Assembly (NCBI GenBank): GCA_035525455.1
Contig: DATLEF010000100.1
Location: 1-6,056 of the forward strand
DNA from: JAQGMV01 sp035525455
GTDB lineage: Bacteria > Pseudomonadota > Gammaproteobacteria > Burkholderiales > SG8-41
DNA: 6,056 bases
Direction of reading: 5' to 3'
The notes below the pieces were generated by a model, which saw only the letters and a program-made list of their open reading frames with translations, was not told the DNA's origin and did not search any database. Position 1 is the stretch's first letter, and each line of letters starts with the position of its first letter. The position numbers and the translations under genes were made by a program. This document shows, piece by piece, positions 1 through 6,044 of this stretch.

Positions 1-65
1 GAGATCTCGCGAGTGCGTATGAGCGCAAGGAGCTCCAGCGCGTTCTTGGAAAGGAGCTCGCTCAC
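1..65 (-). CDS. Amidase-family enzyme, N-terminal fragment (runs off left edge)
   Basis: Reading the minus strand from a GTG at 65-63 gives an open frame of 21 full codons to the window edge: V(M)SELLSKNALELLALIRTREI, with the next codon beginning TC (Ser or a related residue). The pattern of a short acidic start, then 'xALELxxLIRxREIS', is the usual N-terminal helix of amidase-signature enzymes (GatA/AtzF/fatty-acid-amide-hydrolase type), which hydrolyse amide bonds with a Ser-cisSer-Lys triad. That triad would lie far outside the window. An AGGAA (77-73) sits 7 nt before the GTG, a good Shine-Dalgarno distance. The frame stays open upstream, but there is no better start. The gene follows the methionine synthase in the same direction, 84 nt after its stop. 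The family call rests on N-terminal resemblance alone. Confidence 0.5.
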   Translation of the reverse strand, partial: MSELLSKNALELLALIRTREI

Positions 66-66
66 G

Positions 67-142
67 TCGTCATTCCTGCGCCAGGCAGGAATCCAGACAG
101 AGAGCCCTTCGTCTGGACCCCAGCTTGGCGCGGGGATGACGA
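67..142. repeat. Imperfect palindromic element, 32-bp arms with 12-nt centre
   Basis: Positions 67-98 pair with 111-142 in one register without gaps (each pair sums to 209): 26 Watson-Crick pairs, three G-U pairs and three mismatches. The perfect blocks include TCGTCAT/ATGACGA at the outer ends and TCCAGAC/GTCTGGA at the inner ends. Each arm also holds its own smaller hairpin: TTCCTG (73-78) with CAGGAA (86-91) on the left, and a CAGCTTGG.../CGGGG arrangement on the right. The core 'GTCATTCC..GC..GGAATCCAG' resembles the dispersed palindromic repeats common in proteobacterial intergenic regions. It starts 7 nt after the stop codon of the methionine synthase gene, where the transcript hairpin could protect or end the mRNA. 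There is no T-run, so it is not a classical intrinsic terminator. Copy number in the genome cannot be judged from here. Confidence 0.75.
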
Positions 143-149
143 AGACCGC

Positions 150-1205
150 TCACTTGCGTTTCGCTTTGGTCTTCGTCAGTTCGTCGCGCACGATTTTCGC
201 GCCGGCTGCCAGCGCCTTGAGCTTCGCCAACGCAACCGCACGCGGCAGTGGCACCATTCCGCAGTTGGTGCACGGGTAAAGCTTGTGCGGCGCCACGAAC
301 GCGAGCGCCGCGCGTAGGGTGCGTGCGACTTCCTCCGGCTTCTCGATGCGTTCGGTTGCCACGTCGATCGCGCCAACCATCACGTCCTTGCCTTTGAGCA
401 GCGCAATCAGCTCGAGCGGCACTTTCGAGTTGTGGCATTCGAGCGAGACCTGGTCGATGCTGGAGCGCGCGATCACTGGAAACGTCTGCTCGTACTGCCG
501 CCACTGCGAGCCCAGCGTTTTTTTCCAGTCGATGTTCGCTTTGATGCCGTATCCGTAGCAGATATGTACTGCGGTCTTGCATTTGAGGCCCTCGGCGGCC
601 CGCTCGAGCGCTTCGACGCCCCAGTCGCGCACCTCGTCCGCGTACATGTCGACGTTGAACGCAGGCTCGTCGAACTGTATGACGTTAACGCCGAGCGCTT
701 CGAGCTCGCGCGCTTCCTTGTTCAATATCTTCGCGAATTGCATCGCAAGCCGCCTGCGATCCTTGTAATAGGCATCGTGCAGCGTGTCGACGATCGTCAT
801 CGGCCCCGGCAGCGTGTACTTGATCGGATGCTTCGTCTCGCCGCGCAGGAGTCGCGCGTCACCCGAGTGAACGGAACGAGGACGCGTCACGGGCCCGACG
901 ACTTGCGGCACTTTCGCGTCGTAGCGCTGGCGGATATGCATCGTGACGAGATGATCGAAATCGATGCCTTTCAGGTGCTCGAGGTAACCGGTGACGAAAT
1001 GGCGGCGCGACTGCTCCCCGTCGGTGAGGATGTCGATGCCGGCGCGCTCCTGATCGTGGATCGCGAGCACGGTCGCATCGCGCTTCGCTTCCTCGAGGGC
1101 GGCGCCTTGCGCGAGCCACGGCGCCCACAACTGATTGGGCTGCGCGAGCCATGCAGGCTTGGGCAGGCTCCCCGCAATGGTCGTCTGCAGCAGCGGCTTC
1201 TCCAT
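150..1205 (-). CDS. mesD: Core (short) cobalamin-independent-type methionine synthase, MesD-like
   Basis: This 351-aa protein corresponds to the catalytic C-terminal half of MetE (about 750 aa) and lacks the N-terminal duplicate domain. It would transfer a methyl group to homocysteine to form methionine in the cytoplasm. The zinc site of MetE is visible: H214 and C216 in AVHICYGYG, E256 in SLECHNS and C315 in PCTNCGMVPL. IQFDEPAF (177-184) is the MetE 'IDEPAL' segment that contacts substrate. The N-terminus (TTIAGSLPKP, 8-17) and the HICYGYGIKAN stretch recall the MesD family, in which methyl transfer depends on a partner, MesX (DUF1852). No MesX lies in the window, so the symbol is tentative. 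The ATG at 1205 is chosen because a strong GGAGG lies 6 nt before it and family similarity starts exactly there. The frame stays open for 407 more codons upstream, but only as the antisense of the dehydrogenase gene. It ends with TGA. It could instead be another core-MetE subgroup (MesA-C), and the epoxyalkane:CoM transferase branch is less likely. Confidence 0.88.
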   Translation of the reverse strand: MEKPLLQTTIAGSLPKPAWLAQPNQLWAPWLAQGAALEEAKRDATVLAIHDQERAGIDILTDGEQSRRHFVTGYLEHLKGIDFDHLVTMHIRQRYDAKVPQVVGPVTRPRSVHSGDARLLRGETKHPIKYTLPGPMTIVDTLHDAYYKDRRRLAMQFAKILNKEARELEALGVNVIQFDEPAFNVDMYADEVRDWGVEALERAAEGLKCKTAVHICYGYGIKANIDWKKTLGSQWRQYEQTFPVIARSSIDQVSLECHNSKVPLELIALLKGKDVMVGAIDVATERIEKPEEVARTLRAALAFVAPHKLYPCTNCGMVPLPRAVALAKLKALAAGAKIVRDELTKTKAKRK

Positions 1206-1209
1206 GCGA

Positions 1210-1217
1210 TCCCTCCC
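1210..1217 (-). promoter_or_regulatory. Strong ribosome binding site for the methionine synthase
   Basis: Read on the minus strand this is GGGAGGGA. Its GGAGG core ends 6 nt before the ATG at 1205. It fixes the start of the gene and excludes the very long upstream extension of the frame. Confidence 0.7.
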
Positions 1218-1239
1218 TCGGGCTCGTCGGCGAACGCAC

Positions 1240-1245
1240 ATTGTA
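1240..1245 (-). promoter_or_regulatory. Candidate -10 box for the methionine synthase gene
   Basis: The minus strand reads TACAAT, five of six matches to the sigma-70 -10 consensus, in a 66-bp spacer between divergent genes. Transcription would start near 1233 and leave a leader of about 28 nt containing the strong ribosome binding site. No good -35 hexamer is seen at 16-18 bp spacing (the best is about GTCATC), so an activator or a weak promoter is possible. No comparable plus-strand box was found in the spacer for the dehydrogenase operon. Its promoter may lie inside the methionine synthase gene. Confidence 0.35.
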
Positions 1246-1271
1246 GTCGCGCACAGCGGTAAGATGACGGC

Positions 1272-2945
1272 ATGAGCTTCGTCCAGCCGCCGCCGCAGCT
1301 CGGAAACCAGTACGACGAGGACCGCGTGCTGCGCTCGTACGTGCAGCGCACGCTGCCCGACGATGTGCGCGTGGACATCGAGCCGCAGCTGGCAGAGATG
1401 GGCGCGCTTGCGGGCGGCGAGCTCTATCGCGACCAGCTTGCCGATCGTGAAAACGAGCCGCAGCTCGTGCAGTGGGACGCGTGGGGCAACCGTGTCGATC
1501 GCGTCGAAGTGACGGCGCTGTGGCGCAAAGCCGAGCGCCTCGCAGCCGAGCATGGACTGGTCGCGGCGGCCTACGAACGCCGGCACGGTGCGTACTCGCG
1601 CGTGCACCAGTTTGCGCTGGCGTATCTCTTCACGCCGTCCACGGATATTTACAGCTGCCCGCTCGCGATGACTGACGGCGCGGCGTGTGCGCTGCTTGCG
1701 TCCGGAAATGCGGCGTTGATCGAACGCGCCGTGGGCCATCTCACGAGCCGGGATCCGGATTTTTTCTGGACGAGCGGGCAGTGGATGACCGAAGCGACCG
1801 GGGGCTCCGACGTCGGTCAGAGCGCCACCGTCGCGCGCAAGGAAAACGGCGCGTGGCGGCTGTACGGTCGAAAATGGTTTACATCGGCGATCGCGTCCCA
1901 GATGGCGCTGACGCTGGCGCGGCCAGAAGGCAATCTCCCCGGCGGCAAAGGCCTCGCGCTTTTTTATGTCGAAACGCGCGACGAGAACGGCTTGCCGAAT
2001 GGCATCGTGGTCAATCGTCTCAAGGATAAGCTCGGCACGCGCAAAGTGCCGACCGCGGAGCTCGGGCTCGAGGGCGCGCCGGCTCAGCTCGTGTGCGGGA
2101 CGGCCGACGGCGTCAGGAACATCGCGCCCATGTTGAACGTCACGCGCACGTGGAACAGCGTGAGCGCCGTAGCGCTCATGCGTCGCGGTCTCGCGCTGGC
2201 GCGCGATTTCGCTTCGCGGCGTGTCGCGTTTGGCGGGCGCCTTTCGGAAAAGCCGCTGCACCTCGATACGCTCGCGGGCCTCCAGGCGGAATGCGAAGCG
2301 GCTTTTCATCTGACGTTCTTCGTGGTCGAGCTGTTGGGCCGGCTCGAAGCCGAACAGGCGAGTGCGCAGCAGGCCGATCTTCTGCGCATCCTGACCCCGG
2401 TTGCCAAACTCACGACGGGCCGTCAATGCGTCGCAGTGCTCTCCGAAGTGATCGAGGCTTTCGGCGGCGCCGGCTACGTCGAAGACACCGGCTTACCTGT
2501 ACTCCTGCGCGACGCTCAGGTGCTGCCGATCTGGGAAGGCACGACCAACGTGCTCGCGCTCGATACGCTGCGCGCGCTCGAAGGCACGCGCGGGCTCGAT
2601 GCGCTTCGGCGCGAAGCCGGATACCTGCTGCAAGGCGTGAAGCAAGCCGACCTGATCCGCATCTCGGCGCGAGTCGAGAAGACGCTGGAGCTGGCGCACG
2701 CGTGGCTCGAGCAGGCAACGCGAGTGGGCTCAGCTCAACTCGAAGCGGGTGCGAGGCGCTTCGCGATGACGCTCGGGCGCACGTTTGCGGCTGCGCTGCT
2801 GGCACGGCACGCGCAGTGGTCGCTGGAACACGAGCGCGACGAACGGCCGCTCGCTGCTGCGCGACGATTTCTGTCGGCGGGAATCAATCTGCTCGCGGAC
2901 ATGGATGCGAGCGACGCGCGCAGGCTGGCGCGCGACGAATGTTAA
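1272..2945 (+). CDS. AidB-like acyl-CoA dehydrogenase
   Basis: This 557-aa flavoprotein belongs to the AidB/ACDH-11 branch of the acyl-CoA dehydrogenases, which is longer than the ~380-aa classical enzymes because of an N-terminal extension and a C-terminal helical domain. Typical members take two electrons from an acyl-CoA via FAD. E. coli AidB instead protects DNA from alkylation and has weak dehydrogenase activity. Visible landmarks: the AidB-like start (QPPPQLGNQYDEDRVLRSYV, 5-24), WMTEATGGSD (171-180), GRKWFTS (199-205), RLKDKLGTRKVPTAEL (249-264), the FAD-contacting RRVAFGG (316-322) and FGGAGYVEDTGLPVLLRD (397-414). IWEGTTNV (420-427) has E422 at the position of the catalytic base. The ribosome site is weak (GGTAAG at 1259-1264). 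The stop is followed after 11 nt by the acyl-CoA ligase gene, which favours a metabolic role over DNA repair. The substrate cannot be told from sequence. Confidence 0.92.
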   Translation: MSFVQPPPQLGNQYDEDRVLRSYVQRTLPDDVRVDIEPQLAEMGALAGGELYRDQLADRENEPQLVQWDAWGNRVDRVEVTALWRKAERLAAEHGLVAAAYERRHGAYSRVHQFALAYLFTPSTDIYSCPLAMTDGAACALLASGNAALIERAVGHLTSRDPDFFWTSGQWMTEATGGSDVGQSATVARKENGAWRLYGRKWFTSAIASQMALTLARPEGNLPGGKGLALFYVETRDENGLPNGIVVNRLKDKLGTRKVPTAELGLEGAPAQLVCGTADGVRNIAPMLNVTRTWNSVSAVALMRRGLALARDFASRRVAFGGRLSEKPLHLDTLAGLQAECEAAFHLTFFVVELLGRLEAEQASAQQADLLRILTPVAKLTTGRQCVAVLSEVIEAFGGAGYVEDTGLPVLLRDAQVLPIWEGTTNVLALDTLRALEGTRGLDALRREAGYLLQGVKQADLIRISARVEKTLELAHAWLEQATRVGSAQLEAGARRFAMTLGRTFAAALLARHAQWSLEHERDERPLAAARRFLSAGINLLADMDASDARRLARDEC

Positions 2946-2951
2946 GCGAGG
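2946..2951 (+). promoter_or_regulatory. Ribosome binding site deciding the ligase start
   Basis: GCGAGG lies 5 nt before the ATG at 2957. It favours that start over the ATG at 2939, which overlaps the dehydrogenase stop and adds six residues, and over the ATG pair at 2969/2972. Confidence 0.5.
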
Positions 2952-2956
2952 ACGCG

Positions 2957-4564
2957 ATGGACGCGACGATGATGCAGTTTCCTTTGACGTTGTCTCACGT
3001 GCTGCGGCGCGCGGGACGTCTCTTCAGCGCGTCCGAGATCGTCTCGCGGCTTCCGGACAAATCGCTGCATCGATATAAGTACCGCGATTTTCACAAGCGC
3101 GCGCTTGCGCTCGGCGGCGCGCTGCAGCGTTTGGGCCTGAAAAAAGGCGATCGTGTCGCGACGCTCATGTGGAACCATTACGCGCACCTCGAAGCCTATC
3201 TGGCGGTGCCTTGTATCGGCGGCGTGCTGCATACCCTCAACCTGCGCCTGCATCCGGACGATATCGCGTACATCGCCAACCACGCGGGCGACCGTTTCCT
3301 GATCGTCGACGACGTGCTGCTGCCGCTCTACGAAAAATTCCGTGCGGCGACTTCGTTCGAGCGCGTGATCGTCGTGCCGCTGAGCGGTGAGCCGGTCAGT
3401 GCCGGTGACAACTACGAGACGCTGATCGCCGGCAGTGCGCCGCTCGAAGCGCCCGGGCTGGATGAGAACGATGCGGCAGCGATGTGCTACACATCAGGTA
3501 CGACCGGCCGCCCGAAAGGCGTCGTCTACAGTCACCGTTCGATCGTGCTGCACACACTGGCGACGGCGACGGTGGATTATCTCGGCTTGAGCCAGCGCGA
3601 CAACGTGTGTCCTGTGGTCCCTATGTTTCATGTAAACGCCTGGGGCATGCCTTTTACCGCGCTACTGATGGGCGCGAAGCTTGCGATGCCGGGGCCGCAT
3701 CTCGATCCCGTGAGCCTCCTCGATCTGTACGAGTCCGAGCACGTCACGCTGAGCGCCGGCGTGCCCACGATCTGGCTCGGCATACAGCAGGCTCTCGAGC
3801 GCGAGCCGCAGCGCTGGCGTCTCGAATCCGGTATGCGCATGGTCGTCGGCGGCTCGGCAGCGCCCGAAGCGCTCATCCGCGCACTCGACCGCTTCGGTTT
3901 GCGCGTCATACACGGCTGGGGCATGACCGAGACTTCGCCCGTGGGCGCCGTCAACTATACGAAGCGCGAAAAGGACGGCCTCGACGTCGACGCGGCGTAT
4001 GCGCTGCGCGCGAAGCAGGGCGTGCCGCTGCCGTACTTCGAAGTGCGCGCGGTTTCCGATGAAGGCGAAGTGCCCTGGGACGGGAGCACGATGGGCGAGC
4101 TCGAAGTACGCGGCCCGTGGGTGGCGGCGCGCTATCACGACGCGCCCGGGGAAACCGATCGATGGAGCGCGGATGGCTGGTTCCGTACCGGAGACATCGT
4201 CACGATCGACGATGCGGGCTACGTGAAAATCACCGATCGCGTGAAGGATCTCGTGAAATCGGGCGGCGAGTGGATCAGCTCGATCGATCTCGAGAATGCG
4301 CTCGTCTCGCATCCTGCGGTGCAGGAAGCGGCGGTGATCGGCGTGCCCCATCCGAAGTGGGGCGAACGCCCGCTGGGCGTCATCGTCCTCAAACCGGCCG
4401 CCAGCGCTACGCCGGAAGCGCTCAAGGAGCATCTGCGGCCACGCTTTGCGGCGTATGCTCTGCCCGAGGCTTATGTGTTCGTACCCGAGATTCCGCGCAC
4501 GTCGACGGGCAAGATGATGAAAGCTAAACTGCGCGAGACTTACAAGGAGTGGAGCTGGACATGA
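2957..4564 (+). CDS. AMP-forming acyl-CoA ligase (AlkK/DmdB-like, medium/long-chain type)
   Basis: This 535-aa member of the adenylate-forming superfamily activates a carboxylic acid with ATP to an acyl-adenylate and then to acyl-CoA. All core motifs are present: phosphate-binding YTSGTTGRPKGVV (178-190), the PMFHVNAWG substrate-pocket helix (222-230), GWGMTETSP (320-328), DGWFRTGDI (406-414), the hinge GYVKITDRVKDLVKSGGEWIS (around 421-441) and the C-terminal RTSTGKMMK (514-522), where K519 is the expected adenylation lysine. Length and motif spelling fit the AlkK / methylmercaptopropionate-CoA ligase group rather than acetyl-CoA synthetase. The acid used is unknown. It lies 11 nt after the acyl-CoA dehydrogenase and overlaps the next gene by ATGA, so the three are almost certainly one operon. 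The open frame extends 864 nt upstream inside the dehydrogenase gene, but that part reads as arginine-rich nonsense. ATG 2939 is a possible alternative start. It ends in TGA, showing that UGA is a normal stop in this transcript. Confidence 0.92.
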   Translation: MDATMMQFPLTLSHVLRRAGRLFSASEIVSRLPDKSLHRYKYRDFHKRALALGGALQRLGLKKGDRVATLMWNHYAHLEAYLAVPCIGGVLHTLNLRLHPDDIAYIANHAGDRFLIVDDVLLPLYEKFRAATSFERVIVVPLSGEPVSAGDNYETLIAGSAPLEAPGLDENDAAAMCYTSGTTGRPKGVVYSHRSIVLHTLATATVDYLGLSQRDNVCPVVPMFHVNAWGMPFTALLMGAKLAMPGPHLDPVSLLDLYESEHVTLSAGVPTIWLGIQQALEREPQRWRLESGMRMVVGGSAAPEALIRALDRFGLRVIHGWGMTETSPVGAVNYTKREKDGLDVDAAYALRAKQGVPLPYFEVRAVSDEGEVPWDGSTMGELEVRGPWVAARYHDAPGETDRWSADGWFRTGDIVTIDDAGYVKITDRVKDLVKSGGEWISSIDLENALVSHPAVQEAAVIGVPHPKWGERPLGVIVLKPAASATPEALKEHLRPRFAAYALPEAYVFVPEIPRTSTGKMMKAKLRETYKEWSWT

Positions 4565-5220
4565 GCGAACCGCTGCGTATCGACATCGTCTCCGATGTAG
4601 TCTGACCCTGGTGCTACATCGGGAAGCGCCGACTCGAAGCCGCGCTTCAAGCGTGGAGCGAGAAGCATCCCGATGAGCCCAAGCCGGCCGTGCGCTGGCT
4701 GCCGTTTCAGTTGAATCCCGATCTGCCCGCGGGCGGTATGCCGCGCGCGGAATATATCGAGCGCAAATGGGGCGCGAAGCGCGGCCCGGAAGCATATGCG
4801 CGCGTGGCCGCGGTCGGCCGCGCGGTCGATCTGCCGTTCGATTTCGAGAACATCACGGTCCAGCCGAATACGCTGGATGCGCACCGGCTCCTCAACTACG
4901 CCGATCAACAAGGGCGCCAGGACGAAACGGCCGAAGAGCTCTTCAAGGCCTATTTCGTCGAAGGCCTGAACCTCACGGACCACGCTACGCTCGCGGACGT
5001 TGCAGCGCGTGCGGGACTCGACCGCGTGGCGGTCCTGGCTTATCTCGAGAGCGACACGGATCAGGACTTGATCAAGAAGGCCGATGTCGAAGCGCGCAGC
5101 GCGGGTATCGGCGGCGTGCCGTTCTTCATTTTCAATCAGCGCGTCGGCGTCTCGGGCGCGCAGGAGACGGACGTGTTGCTCGACGCGATGGAGCAGGCGA
5201 GCGCGGGCGAGAAGCCGTAA
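4561..5220 (+). CDS. frnE: FrnE/DsbA-family thiol oxidoreductase with in-frame TGA at the active-site Cys; candidate selenoprotein
   Basis: Reading from the ATG at 4561, which overlaps the ligase stop as ATGA, gives 219 residues if the TGA at codon 15 is read through, the usual FrnE length. The start is MSEPLRIDIVSDVV, then TGA, then PWCYIGKRRLEAAL. Family members have CPWCYIGKRR here, so TGA stands exactly at the nucleophilic cysteine and C18 is kept. Other features are intact: FQLNPDLP (49-56), NTLDAHRLL (103-111), the cis-proline loop GGVPFFIFN (184-192, P187) and VSGAQ (197-201). The thioredoxin fold with a helical insert matches cytoplasmic FrnE enzymes, which make or isomerise disulfides, and no signal peptide is seen. 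AAGGAG at 4544-4549 and GGAG at 4551-4554 precede the start. If the TGA encodes selenocysteine, the motif is UPWC. If not, the gene makes a 14-aa peptide and is a fresh nonsense mutant. An automatic caller would probably start it late, near GTG 4690, losing the active site. Family call very sure; selenocysteine probable. Confidence 0.85.
4603..4605 (+). other. Putative selenocysteine (UGA) codon
   Basis: The TGA is codon 15 of the FrnE-like gene, between GTC (Val14) and CCC-TGG-TGC (Pro-Trp-Cys). It occupies the first Cys of the CxxC redox motif, the classic Cys-to-Sec exchange position. The frame is open and family-like for 204 codons afterwards. TGA differs from TGC only in the third base, so a nonsense mutation or a base error is the main alternative. 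Confidence 0.7.
4623..4648 (+). promoter_or_regulatory. Candidate bacterial SECIS hairpin
   Basis: GAAGCGC (4623-4629) pairs perfectly with GCGCTTC (4642-4648), leaving a 12-nt loop (4630-4641, CGACTCGAAGCC). The stem begins 17 nt and the loop 24 nt after the TGA. Bacterial SECIS elements lie inside the coding region just after UGA, with the apical loop roughly 16-37 nt away and a G in the first two loop bases. Here the second loop base is G. The loop lacks the GU of the E. coli fdhF element. A competing 5-bp hairpin (GAAGC 4636-4640 with GCTTC 4644-4648) exists. The codons under it include CGA, CTT, CAA and a preceding GGG, less favoured elsewhere in these genes. Short GC stems are common in such DNA, so support is moderate. 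Confidence 0.45.
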
Positions 5221-5237
5221 CCCGCCGCGCTTCACCG

Positions 5238-6044
5238 CTACCCGGCATCCAGCAGGAAGTCGCGCACGACACCGATCTGATCGGGGCTCATGAGCATGGG
5301 CGCGTGCCCGATCCCCGGAAATTCGACGAGCTTCGCTTTCGGGCCGCTGGCAGACATTGCGCGCGCTGTTTCCTGCGGCAATACATCGGATTCGTCGCCG
5401 CGCAAGAGGAGTACGGGGACCTCGATTTTTTCCCAGAACGCCGACAGATCGACGTCCTGCAGCGCACCCTGTAGCGCATCGCCGATCGCAGGATCGTACG
5501 AATAACCCCACTGTCCGTCGGCGTGCTGTTTCGCTCCGTTCACGGCGAGATGCTGCCATTGGGCATCGCTGAGAGGACCGAAGCTCGCGGCGACATTTCG
5601 CAGATGGCGCTCGAGCTCGTCGAGCATCGCAAAACGGGGATCTTTGCCGACGTAACCCGCGATGCGTTCGAGGGCGGTTTTGGGGACCCTCATGCCGGCA
5701 TCGTTCAGCACCAGCTTGCCGATGGGATTTAGCGGCGTGGCCGCCATGAGAATTCCGAGCAACGCGCCCATCGACGTGCCGATCCACGTTATTTTCTGTT
5801 GGGTGTCGTGCGTGACGCGGGCGATGAGCGCAGTCATGTCGGCCCTGTACTGGGCGTAGCCGTAATCGCTCTTGCTTTCGAGCCAGTCGCTTTTTCCGCG
5901 GCCTACTACGTCGGGACAGACGACGCGGAAGCGGTCGGCCAGCGCCGCGGCAAGAAAATCGAAGTCGCGTCCGTTGCGCGCAAGACCGTGCACGCAGATG
6001 ACCACGTTCGGGTTCTGCGGGTCGCCCCAGTCGTAGTAGTTCAT
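5238..6044 (-). CDS. Alpha/beta-fold hydrolase (start possibly beyond right edge)
   Basis: This 268-aa serine hydrolase has the full catalytic set. The oxyanion-hole motif is CVHGLARNGRDFD (17-29), the nucleophile elbow GTSMGA (89-94) carries S91, the acid is probably D220 in RGDESDVL (215-222), and the histidine is H247 in GIGHAPML (244-251). CPDVVGRGKSDW (43-54) is typical of the esterase/lactonase/C-C hydrolase type. The substrate is unknown. There is no signal peptide, so it is likely cytoplasmic. The only visible start is the ATG at 6044, but the 12 bases before it (GGT TTT CAC CGC, G-F-H-R) remain in frame and hold no ribosome binding site. The real start may therefore lie outside the window, making this entry 5'-partial. 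It converges on the FrnE gene with only 17 nt between stop codons and no clear terminator hairpin with a T-run, so it is not part of that operon. Confidence 0.88.
   Translation of the reverse strand: MNYYDWGDPQNPNVVICVHGLARNGRDFDFLAAALADRFRVVCPDVVGRGKSDWLESKSDYGYAQYRADMTALIARVTHDTQQKITWIGTSMGALLGILMAATPLNPIGKLVLNDAGMRVPKTALERIAGYVGKDPRFAMLDELERHLRNVAASFGPLSDAQWQHLAVNGAKQHADGQWGYSYDPAIGDALQGALQDVDLSAFWEKIEVPVLLLRGDESDVLPQETARAMSASGPKAKLVEFPGIGHAPMLMSPDQIGVVRDFLLDAG

Noticed and set aside
150..1205. Epoxyalkane:coenzyme M transferase as the identity of the short MetE-like protein
   Set aside because: The residue style (AGSLPKP start, HICYGYG, LECHNS, CTNCGM) fits the core methionine synthases better, and no alkene-metabolism genes are nearby.
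1206..2426. A 407-codon upstream extension of the methionine synthase frame on the minus strand
   Set aside because: It lies antisense to the acyl-CoA dehydrogenase, has arginine/histidine-rich composition without family resemblance, and the strong ribosome site at 1210-1217 marks the real start at 1205.
2093..2956. An 864-nt N-terminal extension of the ligase frame
   Set aside because: It overlaps the end of the dehydrogenase in another frame and reads as arginine-rich low-information sequence, typical of shadow frames in GC-rich DNA.
4603..4605. TGA read as tryptophan under an alternative genetic code
   Set aside because: TGA ends the methionine synthase and ligase genes in this window, the composition is GC-rich, and tryptophan at the catalytic cysteine position would make no sense.
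3662..4795. A 377-aa minus-strand open frame
   Set aside because: It is antisense to the ligase and FrnE genes, has no motif, and has skewed Arg/Ala/His composition.
5221..5237. An intrinsic terminator between the convergent FrnE and hydrolase genes
   Set aside because: The 17-nt gap and flanks show no stable hairpin followed by a T-run on either strand.
4540..5787. A 415-aa minus-strand open frame
   Set aside because: It is a shadow covering the FrnE gene antisense and part of the hydrolase in a different frame, with no recognisable domain.
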